NCBI RefSeq assembly: GCF_040436345.1 | Contig: NC_133237.1 | Span: forward strand, 28,765,879 to 28,829,878 | Source of the DNA: Pagrus major | Taxonomy: Eukaryota; Chordata; Actinopteri; Spariformes; Sparidae | Direction: 5' to 3' | Length of the DNA: 64,000 nucleotides | Shown: piece after piece, positions 10,205 through 20,170 of the stretch | Position numbering within the stretch: position 1 is the first letter of the stretch | Layout: each line of letters begins with the position of its first letter | Position numbers and translations under genes: made by a program | The notes under the pieces: model-generated | Told to the model about the DNA's origin: nothing | The model's input: only the letters and a program-made list of their open reading frames with translations | The model's database searches: none

Positions 10205-11450
10205 ACAGGAGGAAGTTACACTATTTGAGTGTAGTCTTGATGTGGATAAAGTATTTGTGCAGTGTAGATTTATCAATAAAGTAGAGATGCAGCAGAAGGT
10301 CCATAAATCAAGCATAGCGTTAGTTCTGGCAGGCCACGACGTCAAGCACTAACAGCATAGCTGTCATCACCGGTGCAGATCAGCTGATGGCTCAACTGAC
10401 TCCCCGTGGCCGCTCCCCATTGGGAAATTGCATTCAGAGCGGGATATTTAAACTGCTCGTGCCTGACCCTCTTTCCTGCTTTCTCTGCTGGCACTTTTGC
10501 AACCCACCTCCACCCCAGCTCCTCCTGTCATTGTATTAATGCTGGTTGCTCTGCTCTGTCTGGGTTTTCTTTTGCTGCTGCGCTCCCTGCTTATGCTGCC
10601 TCAAGGCTTTCCACGCAAGCGCGTGGAAGAGCAGGGAGTTCCAGAACAGTACCATACCGCCAAATGAAAATTTTGCAAGTAAATAAAGATTATCTTTGAC
10701 AAAGTGGTCCTGACTGAACTGTATATCTGTTACATATTCAATAATACAGCAGACTGTGAATATGTATCTACTTAATAAACAATAACTGCATCTGAGTCAA
10801 CACCACTACATAGAGTGGTAGCACTATTAGTCCTAATAGTTAGCAGAGAAGCTACAACAGTCAATGCATGAACAAACAGAAGTGATAACTGCATCTGAAT
10901 GATTAAGATATTTAAGAGGTAGCACTGGTTGATGGAGCAACATGAAGAGAAGAAAGAGGAGCAGAGCAGCATAAAGAGAAGCGAAAGGACTAGATGCATG
11001 GACTAAAGGAAATGTTGATCACAGTGTTGTCTTGATATGGATAAAGTATGTGCAATATGGATTGTTCAATAAAGTACAGACACAACAAGGGTACAATCTT
11101 CATTGTATTCAACAATACAGGTGATTGTCCCGTTCGCAAAGATCTTGAGAGCATCACTGTTTAAAAAGGCAGAAACAGTAACTGCAGCTGAGTGACCTCC
11201 ACTAAATAGATGTGTTAGCCTCGTCCTTTTAGCAGAAAAGCTGAAAGCATTGCTGTGTGAACAAACTTAAGTGCATCTGAGGTATCATTAGGAGGCCTGA
11301 TCAGTGTTTGTTTGCACTGGCTGTCCTGTAAGCAGAAAAACTACAAGAAACACAGTGAGTGAATTAACAATAACTGCACCTGAGGGATCATTAGGAGGCC
11401 CAACCAGTGTTTGTTAGCACTGGTTGTCCTGTTAGCAGAAAATTTCACCC
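10205..11450 (+). repeat. Degenerate tandem repeats (about 115 bp) with a duplicated flank
   Basis: Segment 10206-10290 (TGGATAAAGTATTTGTGCAG, then CAATAAAGTA) recurs diverged at 10999-11090. Units containing ATAACTGCATCTGAG, TTAGGAGGCC, CAGTGTTTGTTAGCACTGG and GTTAGCAGAAAA recur at about 10785, 10880, 11170, 11265 and 11365. No protein is encoded. It may be subterminal DNA of a transposon. Confidence 0.55.
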
Positions 11451-12195
11451 CCCTGTGTCATAGCGTTTGTGAATAATTGAAAAAAAGGAGGCCAGATCTG
11501 AAACTCGGCCCGGTCGATGCCCCTGAACTCCTGATAAATATACTTGAATTTCAGCCTCCTAGCTCAGAGAGTTTGTGAATTATTCAGGAAAAAGCGTTTA
11601 AAAAGCTGGGCTCACCAGCCAGCTCACACCCCTGACAGTGACCTTTGACACTTCGGTAGGTCGCCGAATTCTGAAACTCATCATGGTCAATGTGCCTTGA
11701 TTCCTGATGGACACAATGGAATCTCAGGCCCCTGCCTCAAAGCATTTGTGAATTATTCAAAAAAAGCAGGCCTCACAGGCCACTGTAACAGATAACATAT
11801 TTTTGGTGGGTCTCTGGTGAGTTACCGTGGTTTCCTACGGACTCGCGGCCACTGAACGTAAAAACATGGCGACACGACATGGCAGCTTGCACCAGTTTAC
11901 CTGCTCCATGTACATTATGAATGATATAAACGGCAAATTCAGAGCTTACACTCTGTCAACACTTGGGCTTGTTGATGGGGTTATTACTGATTATTGAAAC
12001 ATATACTTTTGAACAAAATAATTGATTTTCATGAATAGATAGCAGGAGAAGTTACACATTGTCCCTTTAATTGTGAGCATGTCAGTGTTTTTTCTAACAA
12101 TGAGATCAGCTGTGAAAAAAATGATTTCAGATACTTACCAAGCAGGACTTAGAAATTTGACTTTTAACAACCCCCCCTCTCCTTTTTTTTAATAG
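11451..12195. other. Degenerate repeats and intron-like leader of the Crypton-like gene
   Basis: Three loose units share GCGTTTGTGAATAATT / GTTTGTGAATTATTCA / GCATTTGTGAATTATTC (11465, 11570, 11745). From 11785 to 12075 a MITE-like segment runs from CACTGTAACAGATAACAT to GTTACACATTGTCCCTTTAA. The end is a polypyrimidine tract and AG (12194-12195) before the coding exon. Confidence 0.45.
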
Positions 12196-14136
12196 CTGGA
12201 TAAAGAAGATCTTGGGTTGGTGACGGATGAAAGTTTTGAATTTTCTGAAGATGACTACATCCCTGGATCTGGATCAACCAGCAGTGATAGCTCACTTGAT
12301 CTCAAACAACTAGAAGGTAAAAGGAAAATGCAGAAAAGACATTTACACAAGAAAGTCCCACCCAAGAAAACGCATCTCCTGCCTGCAATCCATCCTGACA
12401 GTGATGATGAAGCTAACAAAAAACAAAAAAAGATGAGAAAAAGGAAAGTGCAGAAAACACATTCAGAAAAGGAACACAAGGAAATGCATCTCCTGCCTGC
12501 AATCCATCCTGACAGTGATGATGAAGCTAACAAAAAACAAAACAAGATGAGAAAAAGGAAAGTGCAGAAAACACATTCAGAAAAGGAACACAAGGAAATG
12601 CATCTCGTGCCTCCAAAACATGCCGAAGAACTCAGCGGATCATCTGACAGTTCTGTCATAGTCATGACACTAAAAAAAAAACATGATGGTAGAAGATGTT
12701 ACAATAAAACATTTTATTGTACATTTTGTTCTAAACCATACCGCAAAATGGCTCGTCATTTAGAGGCTAAACATAAAGATAAGCCGGAAGTGGCTCGAGC
12801 AACTGCGTTTCCAAAAGGCTCTAAAGAGCGAAGGATTCAGTTAGCTCTCTTAAGGAATAAGGGGAACCGTATCCACAATAGTGACGTGCTCAAAAGTGGA
12901 AAAGGGGTTGTGATACCTCGTCAGCAACCAAAAGATCCTGTAAAGACTTCTGATTACATGCACTGTATAAACTGTGAGGCTTATCTTAAAAGAAAATCGC
13001 TGTGGCGACACATGAAGATATACCACTTAAAGAGGACAGCTGAGGGGTATAAAAGAGGAAAGTCGAGGGTCCAAACCCTCTGTGCACACACTCAGCCTGT
13101 TCCACACGGTGTCAGTGAGCGGCTCTGGAAATTGGTTCTTTCCATGAATGAAGATGACATAACACATGCTGTCCGCAATGAAAGACTCATATTGAAGTTG
13201 GGTGAATACCTATTCAACAAACATGGTCATGATATCACAAAGCACGAATATATCAGACAAAAGATGCGCGAGACAGGTCGCTTGCTGCTACAGGGACAGC
13301 AGAGCCAGAATTTGAAAGATATGTCAGCTTTTTTTGCACCAGCCAATTTTCCTCGCGTGATTGAAGCTGTAAAGGTGGTAGCTGGATTTCGTGAGGAAAC
13401 TGGGACTTACAAAACACCATCCTTGGCGTTGAAATTGGGCCATAGTCTTAAAAAGTTGGCCAATATCCTTGAATGTGAGGGCATGATGTCAGGGGATGAG
13501 GAGGCCATTCACAATGCAAAGGTGTTCAGACAAATAAGCGACACGAAATGGAATGAATGCATTTCATCACAAGCCCTCAGGACTCTCAATGAGGCGAAAT
13601 GGAACAGTCCACAGCTCTTGCCCTTTACAGAGGATGTGAAAAAAATGCATCAATGTATCGATAACCAGAGAAAGGACTTCCAACAAAAACTTGAACTTGA
13701 AAAAAGCAGGAAAAATTGATCAGGACTCGCGAAACTTACACTCTGTGAGTTAATAATTTTTAACCGCAGAAGAGAGGGGGAGGTTTCAAAGATGCCTGTC
13801 AGTTCTTTCACAGCAAGGCAAACCTGGAGTCATCCTGATGTGGAATTGGCACTGACTGACCTTGAGAAGAAATTGTGTCAGCATTTTCAAAGGATAGAGA
13901 TAAAAGGAAAACGAGGACGCAAAGTTCCGGTTCTTCTCACCCCAGAAATGCAGGCATCAATGGAGCTCCTTGTAAAGACTCGTAATGACTGTGAAGTGCC
14001 GGACAGCAATCAATTCATGTTCGCAAGGCCACAGGCACTAACGCACTTTCGTGGTTCGGATGTTATTCGACAGATAGCTCAATCCTGTGGAGCCAGTAAC
14101 CCAGAGGCACTGTCCTCTAGGGAAATACTGATCTAA
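12196..14136 (+). pseudogene. Crypton-like tyrosine recombinase of fish, stop-interrupted and truncated
   Basis: The open frame starts at a splice acceptor (T8-AATAG at 12183-12195), so a first exon is missing. An acidic Ser/Asp leader comes first, then a lysine-rich region holding a 38-residue tandem repeat. Two C2H2-like fingers follow (YCTFCSKPYRKMARHLEAKH near 12715-12775 and MHCINCEAYLKRKSLWRHMK near 12958-13017), then a helical region up to a TGA at 13717-13719. The same frame continues past this stop with FNRRREGEVS, KGKRGRKVPVLLTPEMQ and MFARPQALTHFRGSD, motifs I associate with a fish family of Crypton-type recombinases. It ends at 14136 before the expected C-terminal His-x-x-Arg and Tyr of the catalytic core. 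The class assignment rests on recalled family features. The copy is inactive through at least one stop and the lost C-terminus. Confidence 0.62.
12373..12607 (+). repeat. 114-bp in-frame tandem repeat in the Crypton-like gene
   Basis: CATCTCCTGCCTGCAATCC recurs at 12373 and 12487, with a third start (CATCTCGTGC) at 12601. The period is exactly 114 bp (38 codons), so the repeat keeps the frame. The two complete units differ at one or two bases, so the duplication is younger than the general decay of the gene. Confidence 0.85.
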
Positions 14137-15440
14137 ATTTGCAGGAAAGCTTTGTAAGTAGGGGTCAGTACAACTCAACCCAATTATGTACCCATCAAAC
14201 GTAAACGCCAACACATGATGTCTCTTAAATGTTGTAAAACCTGGTTTTTATTGTTGTGGTGTCTTAACGCTGTGAAATCTTGTTGTTGTTGTGTCATGTT
14301 ACTGTCCTATAAGTGTGTTTTTTATGTCGTTGTTGTTGTTGCTGCTGATGTTGTTGTGTCATGTTACTGTCTTGTAAGTGTGTTTTTTTTGTCTTTGCTG
14401 TTGTTGCTGCCAATGATGTTGTGTTATTTTACTGTGTTTTTATACTACAGTGTTAATTTTCTTAACAGAGATGTAATTCTCTGTCTCCTGCCCAGGGACT
14501 ACAGATGAAAATTCTTATAGCTAAGTCTGGTACAGCCAAGAAGCTGTGCACTGTCCCTCTCAAATAAACAAACAAATAAATATATAATGGAACTAAAAAC
14601 AAAAATCACACTTTTTATTTACATGATTCTGCATAGCTTTTCAATAACTGGACCACCTTCTCCTGGTTAAAAAAAAGCCCGGGAGTGTTACACCCTCTCA
14701 CTGTGAGACTTCACACTCACTCACGTGTTTATGAGTAGATGGATGTTGCCTGCAAATCATAACTGATATTCCAGACCCTTTCAAAGTAGGCAGAGCCTCT
14801 GTGTTAATTACCTGCCACACCTGAGAGAATGTGGGTCAATGGCGCCAAATGGCTAAATCATTTAAAATATAACTTTCACCCACCCTGTTCTGTTTATGGG
14901 TCAAACAACAAATTGCCTTGGCCTTGAACTACAGTGTGTTTTTGGAGACTTTGTAAAATAAATCCATGCTGATAAATCCAACACTGAATGTCTTCTGTGA
15001 TTAATTATCAAGCTTTCCGGATTGAAAACAGTTATTGTTGTTGTTAGCCGTCTACTAGCAATCCCATGATGCCTTGGGTCGAGTCTGTCGACCAATCAGG
15101 GGCTGTGTTTCTGACTGTGTGGCAGCTCTGACCGAAGACTGACCTCTGTTGGCGTGTGCTGTGTACTACAATACATCGCCTCAATACAGCGTCTCCGTCC
15201 GTATCAGTTTAAACAGAGAGAGGAGCCTCTGTATTTTTAACGGTATTAATAGTCATACCTTCGGAATTAATAAATACCCTGGTCTACCGTAATACCTTGA
15301 TACCGCCCAAGTAATAGCTAATAGCTAACAAACGCGCTAACGCTACTAGCTAACCGCTGTTTGGATTTCACATCCTTCATATGCATAGCCTTTCTTTGTT
15401 TTTTCAAACGCCAGGCACCAAACCAACATATATTTCTTTT
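14137..15440. other. Non-coding tail of the Crypton-like copy and unassigned DNA
   Basis: A GTTGTTGTGTCATGTTACTGT segment is repeated (14285 and 14348). An AATAAA at 14563-14568 may be the old polyadenylation signal of the Crypton-like gene. From 14600 to 15440 I see no convincing exon; 15240-15310 contains TACCGTAATACCTTGATACCG, which resembles a transposon end but has no partner. Confidence 0.4.
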
Positions 15441-15448
15441 TCACTCAC

Positions 15449-15523
15449 CTTTTGCTCTTCCATTACTGCAATGGCTTCCTCTGGGACCCCTCGAACACGC
15501 AGAAACTCCAACAAATCTGACAT
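15449..15523 (-). CDS. Orphan first coding exon, SAM-like/DEATH-fold start
   Basis: On the minus strand an ATG at 15523 opens 25 codons (MSDLLEFLRVRGVPEEAI, then an acidic end EEQK) and runs straight into a strong splice donor GTGAGTGA (15448-15441). An acceptor-like ACATGCAG lies about 30 bases upstream of the ATG. The peptide resembles the first helices of SAM-like domains found in several fish transposon proteins, which is recalled similarity only. I found no second exon. It could belong to the THAP transposon (same strand) or to another broken element. Confidence 0.4.
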
Positions 15524-15620
15524 CTTCGGTTTCTTTATGTGTCTCCCCTCCTGCATGTAATGACAATCACTGTCACTGAAGTTGGTTCCTTACAGGTGTT
15601 TACCCATAATTCTCACTTCA

Positions 15621-15685
15621 TTCTGACTTTATTCTCAGAATTCTGACTTTTTTCTCAGAATTCTGACTTTATTCTCAGAATTCAA
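15621..15685 (+). repeat. 20-bp tandem repeat, about 3 copies
   Basis: ATTCTGACTTTATTCTCAGA repeats at 15622, 15642 and 15662 with one T/A change. Non-coding. Confidence 0.85.
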
Positions 15686-15689
15686 AACT

Positions 15690-16365
15690 CAAAAAAACTA
15701 AAAAAAAAATTCACATGTGGCCCTAATCCTCTTCCGAAGTTTCATTATAAAGCCTTGCATAGGAACACCAAATTATGTTAAATACACCACACAACGGAAA
15801 TTTGTAATTATAAGAATGATAATAGTTTGTGAAAAAATGAAATGAAAAAAAGTTTTTTCTTTTTTTTTTAAATTCAGTAGCATGTGGCGAAGTATAGGTT
15901 CTGACATCTCACTACAGGAGAAAACAGTGTTTTAGGGTCGACTATAAAAAGATATCAGGCTAGGAATAACACTTAATGTCCAGGAGCTCCTTCCATGACT
16001 CAGGTAATATCCAAACTATATCACGTAGCTGTAAAAGAAACAGAGAAAATGCAAAGTTAATTAGGCCTAAAATTGGGACTGCACAACGCTTAATAACGAA
16101 AGACTTGCCTGTTTGAATGTGCCGATATAGCCTATAAAACGATAAGAACTTTAAACTTTATCTGACAAGAAGTCGTAGGCTATATCACATACGGGATCAT
16201 TAATAGACAAAACAGATTTACCTACCGGCATTTGGTTGATAAATATGACAGCTTGTATTATTGTGGGGAATCCCATATTTTTTTATTTTAGATTAACCTT
16301 AATAAAAATGACTTGTTTTATCCTTACTTAAAAAAAAATAAAACAACACAAATTAACCACGTATA
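15690..16365. other. AT-rich DNA, no gene recognised
   Basis: The target sequence of the hAT insertion at 16374 lies at its end. No conserved open frame on either strand. Confidence 0.4.
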
Positions 16366-16697
16366 GTCTATAACAGTGGTTCCCAAACTGTGTGCAGCGG
16401 CACACTGGTGTGCCGTGAGGCAAGTCCAAGTGTGCCGTGGGATTTTGTGACAACCATAGCCTACTGCAATATAGTATGCAACTAGACAAAAATAATTATT
16501 TTAATTTACTATATACTACTTTGAATGCACTCATTTCATAATACAGAGGCAAACTCTTTATCTAAAAACTATTTAAAAAATCCTCAAAGAGGATCCCACA
16601 TTTCGCTGTTCACGCAGTTGCGCAGGTGGGAATTTTAGACTGTGACACATCAAAGGCAGTAGGTCAACACAACATTAAAACATAAACAAGAGGGAAA

Positions 16698-18545
16698 ATG
16701 GAGCGCTTTCTCGTGCAGAGCAAACCACCAACCACCAGTGCAGAGACTGCCGAGCCCGACAACCCACCGAAAGAAAAGAGGAAAAAAACTGTCAGCCGAC
16801 AGTATCATGAAAGTTACCTGTCTTATGGCTTCAGTTGGACCGGGGATGTCAACATTCCTCAGCCGGAGTGCGTCCTCTGTCGGGAGAAGTTAGCTAATGC
16901 TAATATGGTTCCAAGCAAGCTGAAGAGGCACTTGGAAACCAAACATCCCTTCCACGCTGAGAGAAACCTGGCCTATTTCAAAAGAGCGCGGGATCTGAAC
17001 CAGAGGCAGCAAGACCGTTTGTTGGATTGTGTGAAAGTGTCAGAAAAGGCAATGGAGGCTAGTTACATGCTAGCGGAGTTTATTGCAAAGCAAAAGAAGC
17101 CTCACACAATAGCGGAGACACTCATCCTCCCTGCTTGCAAAAAAATTGCAGGTGTCATGCTGGGTCCAGATGCCGCAAATGAGCTATCCAAGGTGCCGGC
17201 ATCTGATAACACAATCAAAAGAAGAATCGATGACATGTCAGAAGACATTGAACAACATTTAAAAGAGAAACTACAGGCGAGCGGCAGATTTTCTCTTCAA
17301 ATAGATGAATCGACCGACATCAGTGGGGCTGCCCAGCTCCTGGCAAACGTCAGGTATGTTGACGGCGACTCTATTAAAGAGACTTTTTTCTTCTGTAAAG
17401 AAATGGCAAGCCATACAACGGGAGAAGAAATATTCAAGGTAACTGATAACTACTTAAAAGAAAACAATCTGTGCTGGAGTATGTGCGTCAGTCTGTGCAC
17501 GGATGGTGCGGCATGCATGACGGGGAGAGTGAGAGGCTTTATTGCAAAGGTAAAAGCACAAAATCCACAGATAGTGACCAACCACTGCATTTTGCACCGA
17601 GAGGCATTAGTTGCCAAAACCATGCCCCCGGAGACTGAGGTGCTGAATCAGGCTGTGCAGATGGTGAATTACATCAAATCAAGGCCCCTGAAATCTCGCC
17701 TTTTCTCCCAGCTGTGCGCTGAGATGGGAGCCGACCACCAAAGCCTGATCCTCCACACAGAGGTACGGTGGTTGTCTCGGGGGAAAGTCCTATCCCGTTT
17801 TTACGAGCTTCGGGAAGAGCTTTTGGAATTTTCACGTGAACACGCTGTCCCACATAAGGACAGGCTCGCGGATGAGAGGTGGTGCGCCAGGCTGGCTTAC
17901 CTTGCAGACATATTTGGGCATCTCAACGAGTTAAACGCCAAGCTTCAGGGCAGGAATGAAAACATTTTATCATCCACAGACAAGATTCGGGGGTTTATGG
18001 GCAAACTGACTCTGTGGCGCGAGGCTTTGGAACAGGGCTCCATGAACATGTTCCCGCTGGCATCAGCTGCGCCACAGGCAGCCAGTGAGCGCGCTGTATA
18101 TGCCGAACACCTTCAGACCTTAAAAGAGAGGTTTGAGCGCTATTTTCCACGTGTGGCCGACATCGAGGACAATGACTGGATCCGAGACCCATTCAACCAG
18201 GAGTCCGAGTCCTCAACCGAGAAGCTCACTATGAAGGAGAGAGAGGAGAGCGCAGAGCTCCGTGCGGACCGCACGCTGAAACTGAAATTTAGTGAGCTCA
18301 CACTCGATCAGTTTTGGTTGGTTTGTGCATCAGAATATCCAACCATCTCCCACCACGCTATCGACCAACTTCTTCATTTCCCCACCACCTACCTGTGTGA
18401 GTTGGCGTTCTCCACTCTTGTTTACATGAAGAACAAGACCAGGTCACGGCTCTCTGTTGAGCAGGACTTGCGACTGGCCCTCTCCTCAGTGCCACCAAGG
18501 ATTAAAAAAATCTGTGCGCCCCGACAGGCACATGTGTCCCACTGA
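16698..18545 (+). CDS. hAT transposase (ZBED5/Charlie-like), intact
   Basis: A 615-residue uninterrupted frame in one exon. The start ATG at 16698 follows GGGAAA and is the first in frame. Residues 50-85 form a BED zinc finger with Cys58, Cys61, His78 and His83. A helical region follows. Conserved hAT core motifs are FSLQIDESTDISG near residue 200 (first catalytic Asp), SLCTDGAACMTG near 270 (second Asp) and HTEVRWLSRGKVL near 355 (catalytic Glu). An all-helical insertion and the C-terminal dimerisation segment (FPTTYLCELAFSTL and TRSRLSVEQDLRLAL) complete the protein. Host genes of this ancestry (ZBED5, FAM200, GTF2IRD2 tail) exist, but here the gene sits inside intact transposon ends, so it is a transposase. 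It should bind the terminal repeats and cut in the nucleus. Confidence 0.95.
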   Translation: MERFLVQSKPPTTSAETAEPDNPPKEKRKKTVSRQYHESYLSYGFSWTGDVNIPQPECVLCREKLANANMVPSKLKRHLETKHPFHAERNLAYFKRARDLNQRQQDRLLDCVKVSEKAMEASYMLAEFIAKQKKPHTIAETLILPACKKIAGVMLGPDAANELSKVPASDNTIKRRIDDMSEDIEQHLKEKLQASGRFSLQIDESTDISGAAQLLANVRYVDGDSIKETFFFCKEMASHTTGEEIFKVTDNYLKENNLCWSMCVSLCTDGAACMTGRVRGFIAKVKAQNPQIVTNHCILHREALVAKTMPPETEVLNQAVQMVNYIKSRPLKSRLFSQLCAEMGADHQSLILHTEVRWLSRGKVLSRFYELREELLEFSREHAVPHKDRLADERWCARLAYLADIFGHLNELNAKLQGRNENILSSTDKIRGFMGKLTLWREALEQGSMNMFPLASAAPQAASERAVYAEHLQTLKERFERYFPRVADIEDNDWIRDPFNQESESSTEKLTMKEREESAELRADRTLKLKFSELTLDQFWLVCASEYPTISHHAIDQLLHFPTTYLCELAFSTLVYMKNKTRSRLSVEQDLRLALSSVPPRIKKICAPRQAHVSH

Positions 18546-18761
18546 TTTGTTAGTAGGCAGAATATTTACAAAAAAAGCCTGATTCTAAATGTTACAGTTA
18601 TAATTTGTGGGTCAGATTCAGGACCATGGACAGTGCAGCTTTCTCATGGACAGTTCTCTGCTGAATTTCTGTTTCCTTTGCCTCACCTGTCTGGTTGAAA
18701 TGGGTGTGTTTGATGAAGCCCAATTTGATAAAGTTGAAATATTTTTGTGAAGTATTTTGTT

Positions 18762-18767
18762 AATAAA
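18762..18767 (+). terminator. Polyadenylation signal of the hAT transposase
   Basis: AATAAA about 215 bases after the stop codon, inside the element and before the right inverted repeat. Confidence 0.6.
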
Positions 18768-18965
18768 TATTTCATGAGTAGAATAGTTGTCTTTGTCACA
18801 TCTTATTTGGCATTAGTAAATAATTATAAACCTAACAGATAAACAGATGATATTAGTGATAACACGTGTTATAAGGCTATTTTGCACAATAGGTGTGCCT
18901 TGAAATTTTTATTTGTCCTTTGGTGTGCCTTGGGCACAAAAAGTTTGGGAACCACTGGTCTATAA

Positions 18966-19259
18966 CCATGACTTTGAGAACATCATCGGTTGGTGTGCCC
19001 TATAAATCCATCATTTGATTGTGTAGATTTGTCATTACCGGTCAAACTCATCCACAAGCACTCATGAGCGCGCCGCGCTTGTCCAGAACGCGATTTGCTC
19101 GTTCTCATTGCCCCAGGGCATGATGGGAGGCCCCAGAGCATCATGGAGGGTGACTCAACTGCGCATGCTCTATGGGCCCCATAACGCGGAAGTCGGCCGC
19201 CATTTTCCGGTCCGGTATCCAGTTATATAATACATCCATGATGCAGACTAGTTATTTCT
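18966..19259. other. GC-richer segment with a TATA-like and ATGGCGGC motif on the minus strand
   Basis: Read on the minus strand, TATTATATAACTGG (about 19222-19235) is followed by AAAATGGCGGCC (about 19195-19206), a YY1-type motif common at transcription starts. GC content and CpG rise from 19060 to 19200. This could be the promoter and 5' leader of the minus-strand THAP element whose first exon is missing. Position and strand fit, but no coding exon was recognised. Confidence 0.3.
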
Positions 19260-19632
19260 GACTTTGTGTGTGCTCTATAGCAATCCCGGAGGCTGAACCT
19301 GGTATTGCAGTGTTTACGTGAAGTCCCCAGCAGACTGGCTTTTCCGAAATTGTGTTTGTACTCTAGAGCAATCCTGGAGGCCAAACCAGGTATTGCAGTG
19401 TGTAAGCGAAGTCCCAGCAGACTGGTTTTTCGGAAATTATGTTTGTGCTCTAGAGCAACCCCGGAGGCCAAACCTGGTAATACAGTGTATGAACTAAGTC
19501 CCCACCAGCACTGGTTTTTCAGTGTGCAAACTTTTTAAGTGACTGAATGCCATTTTTTGCCATTAGAATATGTTTATTATCCTTTTATACCATTTTTGTT
19601 CCCTGATCATTACATTTTGGACTTCTTATCAT
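19260..19632 (-). repeat. 88-bp tandem repeat array, right copy of an inverted pair
   Basis: Three units (GCAATCCCGGAGG at 19281, GCAATCCTGGAGG at 19368, GCAACCCCGGAGG at 19455; period 87-88 bp) plus the unique leader. Reverse complement of 4039-4321. Homology stops at both outer borders, near 4039 and 19632, as expected for element boundaries, but no flanking target duplication was identified. Confidence 0.75.
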
Positions 19633-20170
19633 ATATTTCAAATTGTTTGTGTTCCTGTGTCTAATCTATGTAATGTATGCTGTTTTTATTTTATTGTTTT
19701 TATTTATTGAACTGTCTATTACTTGTCTATGATGCTATGTGAAGCCCTGTGAAGACAAACTGTAAAAAAAAAAAAAAATGCTATACAAATAGAATGGCAC
19801 TGCCTCGCCAGGATGTTTTTGTCACTAACTGTAAGTTAAGGAATTTTTGGAAATGTACCTGAGGGTTAATAGTAACCATTCTCAAAACAGTATTAGCAAC
19901 TAGGCAATTAATGTCATGCATGTTCTCCCAAAATGGTCTGTGTACACTTTTGTCATAGCTATTGGTTCTATTCCAAGGCCTGACATTTTAGGGGTGAAAT
20001 GCAGATAGAAATTTATTTTATTCTACGCATGAACACATACAGATGGGACTATTTGTTTCTCATAGTTTTACGTGTTGTTTATATGACTTAGTGTTTATAT
20101 TAATCCCAGCCTTTAGAAGTGGAAAAGTATGTTTCTGGTAGAATGGTCTGACAATTTCATGAATTAATTC
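19633..20170. other. AT-rich spacer, no gene recognised
   Basis: Contains a 15-base A run near 19765. No open frame of note. Confidence 0.4.

Larger units (their letters stand above)
16374..18957 (+). mobile_element. Complete hAT (Charlie-type) transposon, 2584 bp, apparently autonomous
   Basis: Terminal inverted repeats CAGTGGTTCCCAAACTG (16374) and AAGTTTGGGAACCACTG (ending 18957) are flanked by identical 8-bp direct repeats GTCTATAA at 16366-16373 and 18958-18965. Subterminal GTGTGCCGTG / GGTGTGCCTTG motifs repeat on both sides. The single intact transposase gene inside, its poly(A) signal and the perfect target duplication show a young, possibly active insertion. CAGTGGTTC ends are typical of hAT-Charlie elements. 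Confidence 0.95.

Noticed and set aside
9754..10352. Glu/Arg-rich and Leu/Ser-rich frames
   Set aside because: Purine minisatellite; overlapping frames on both strands are equally open.
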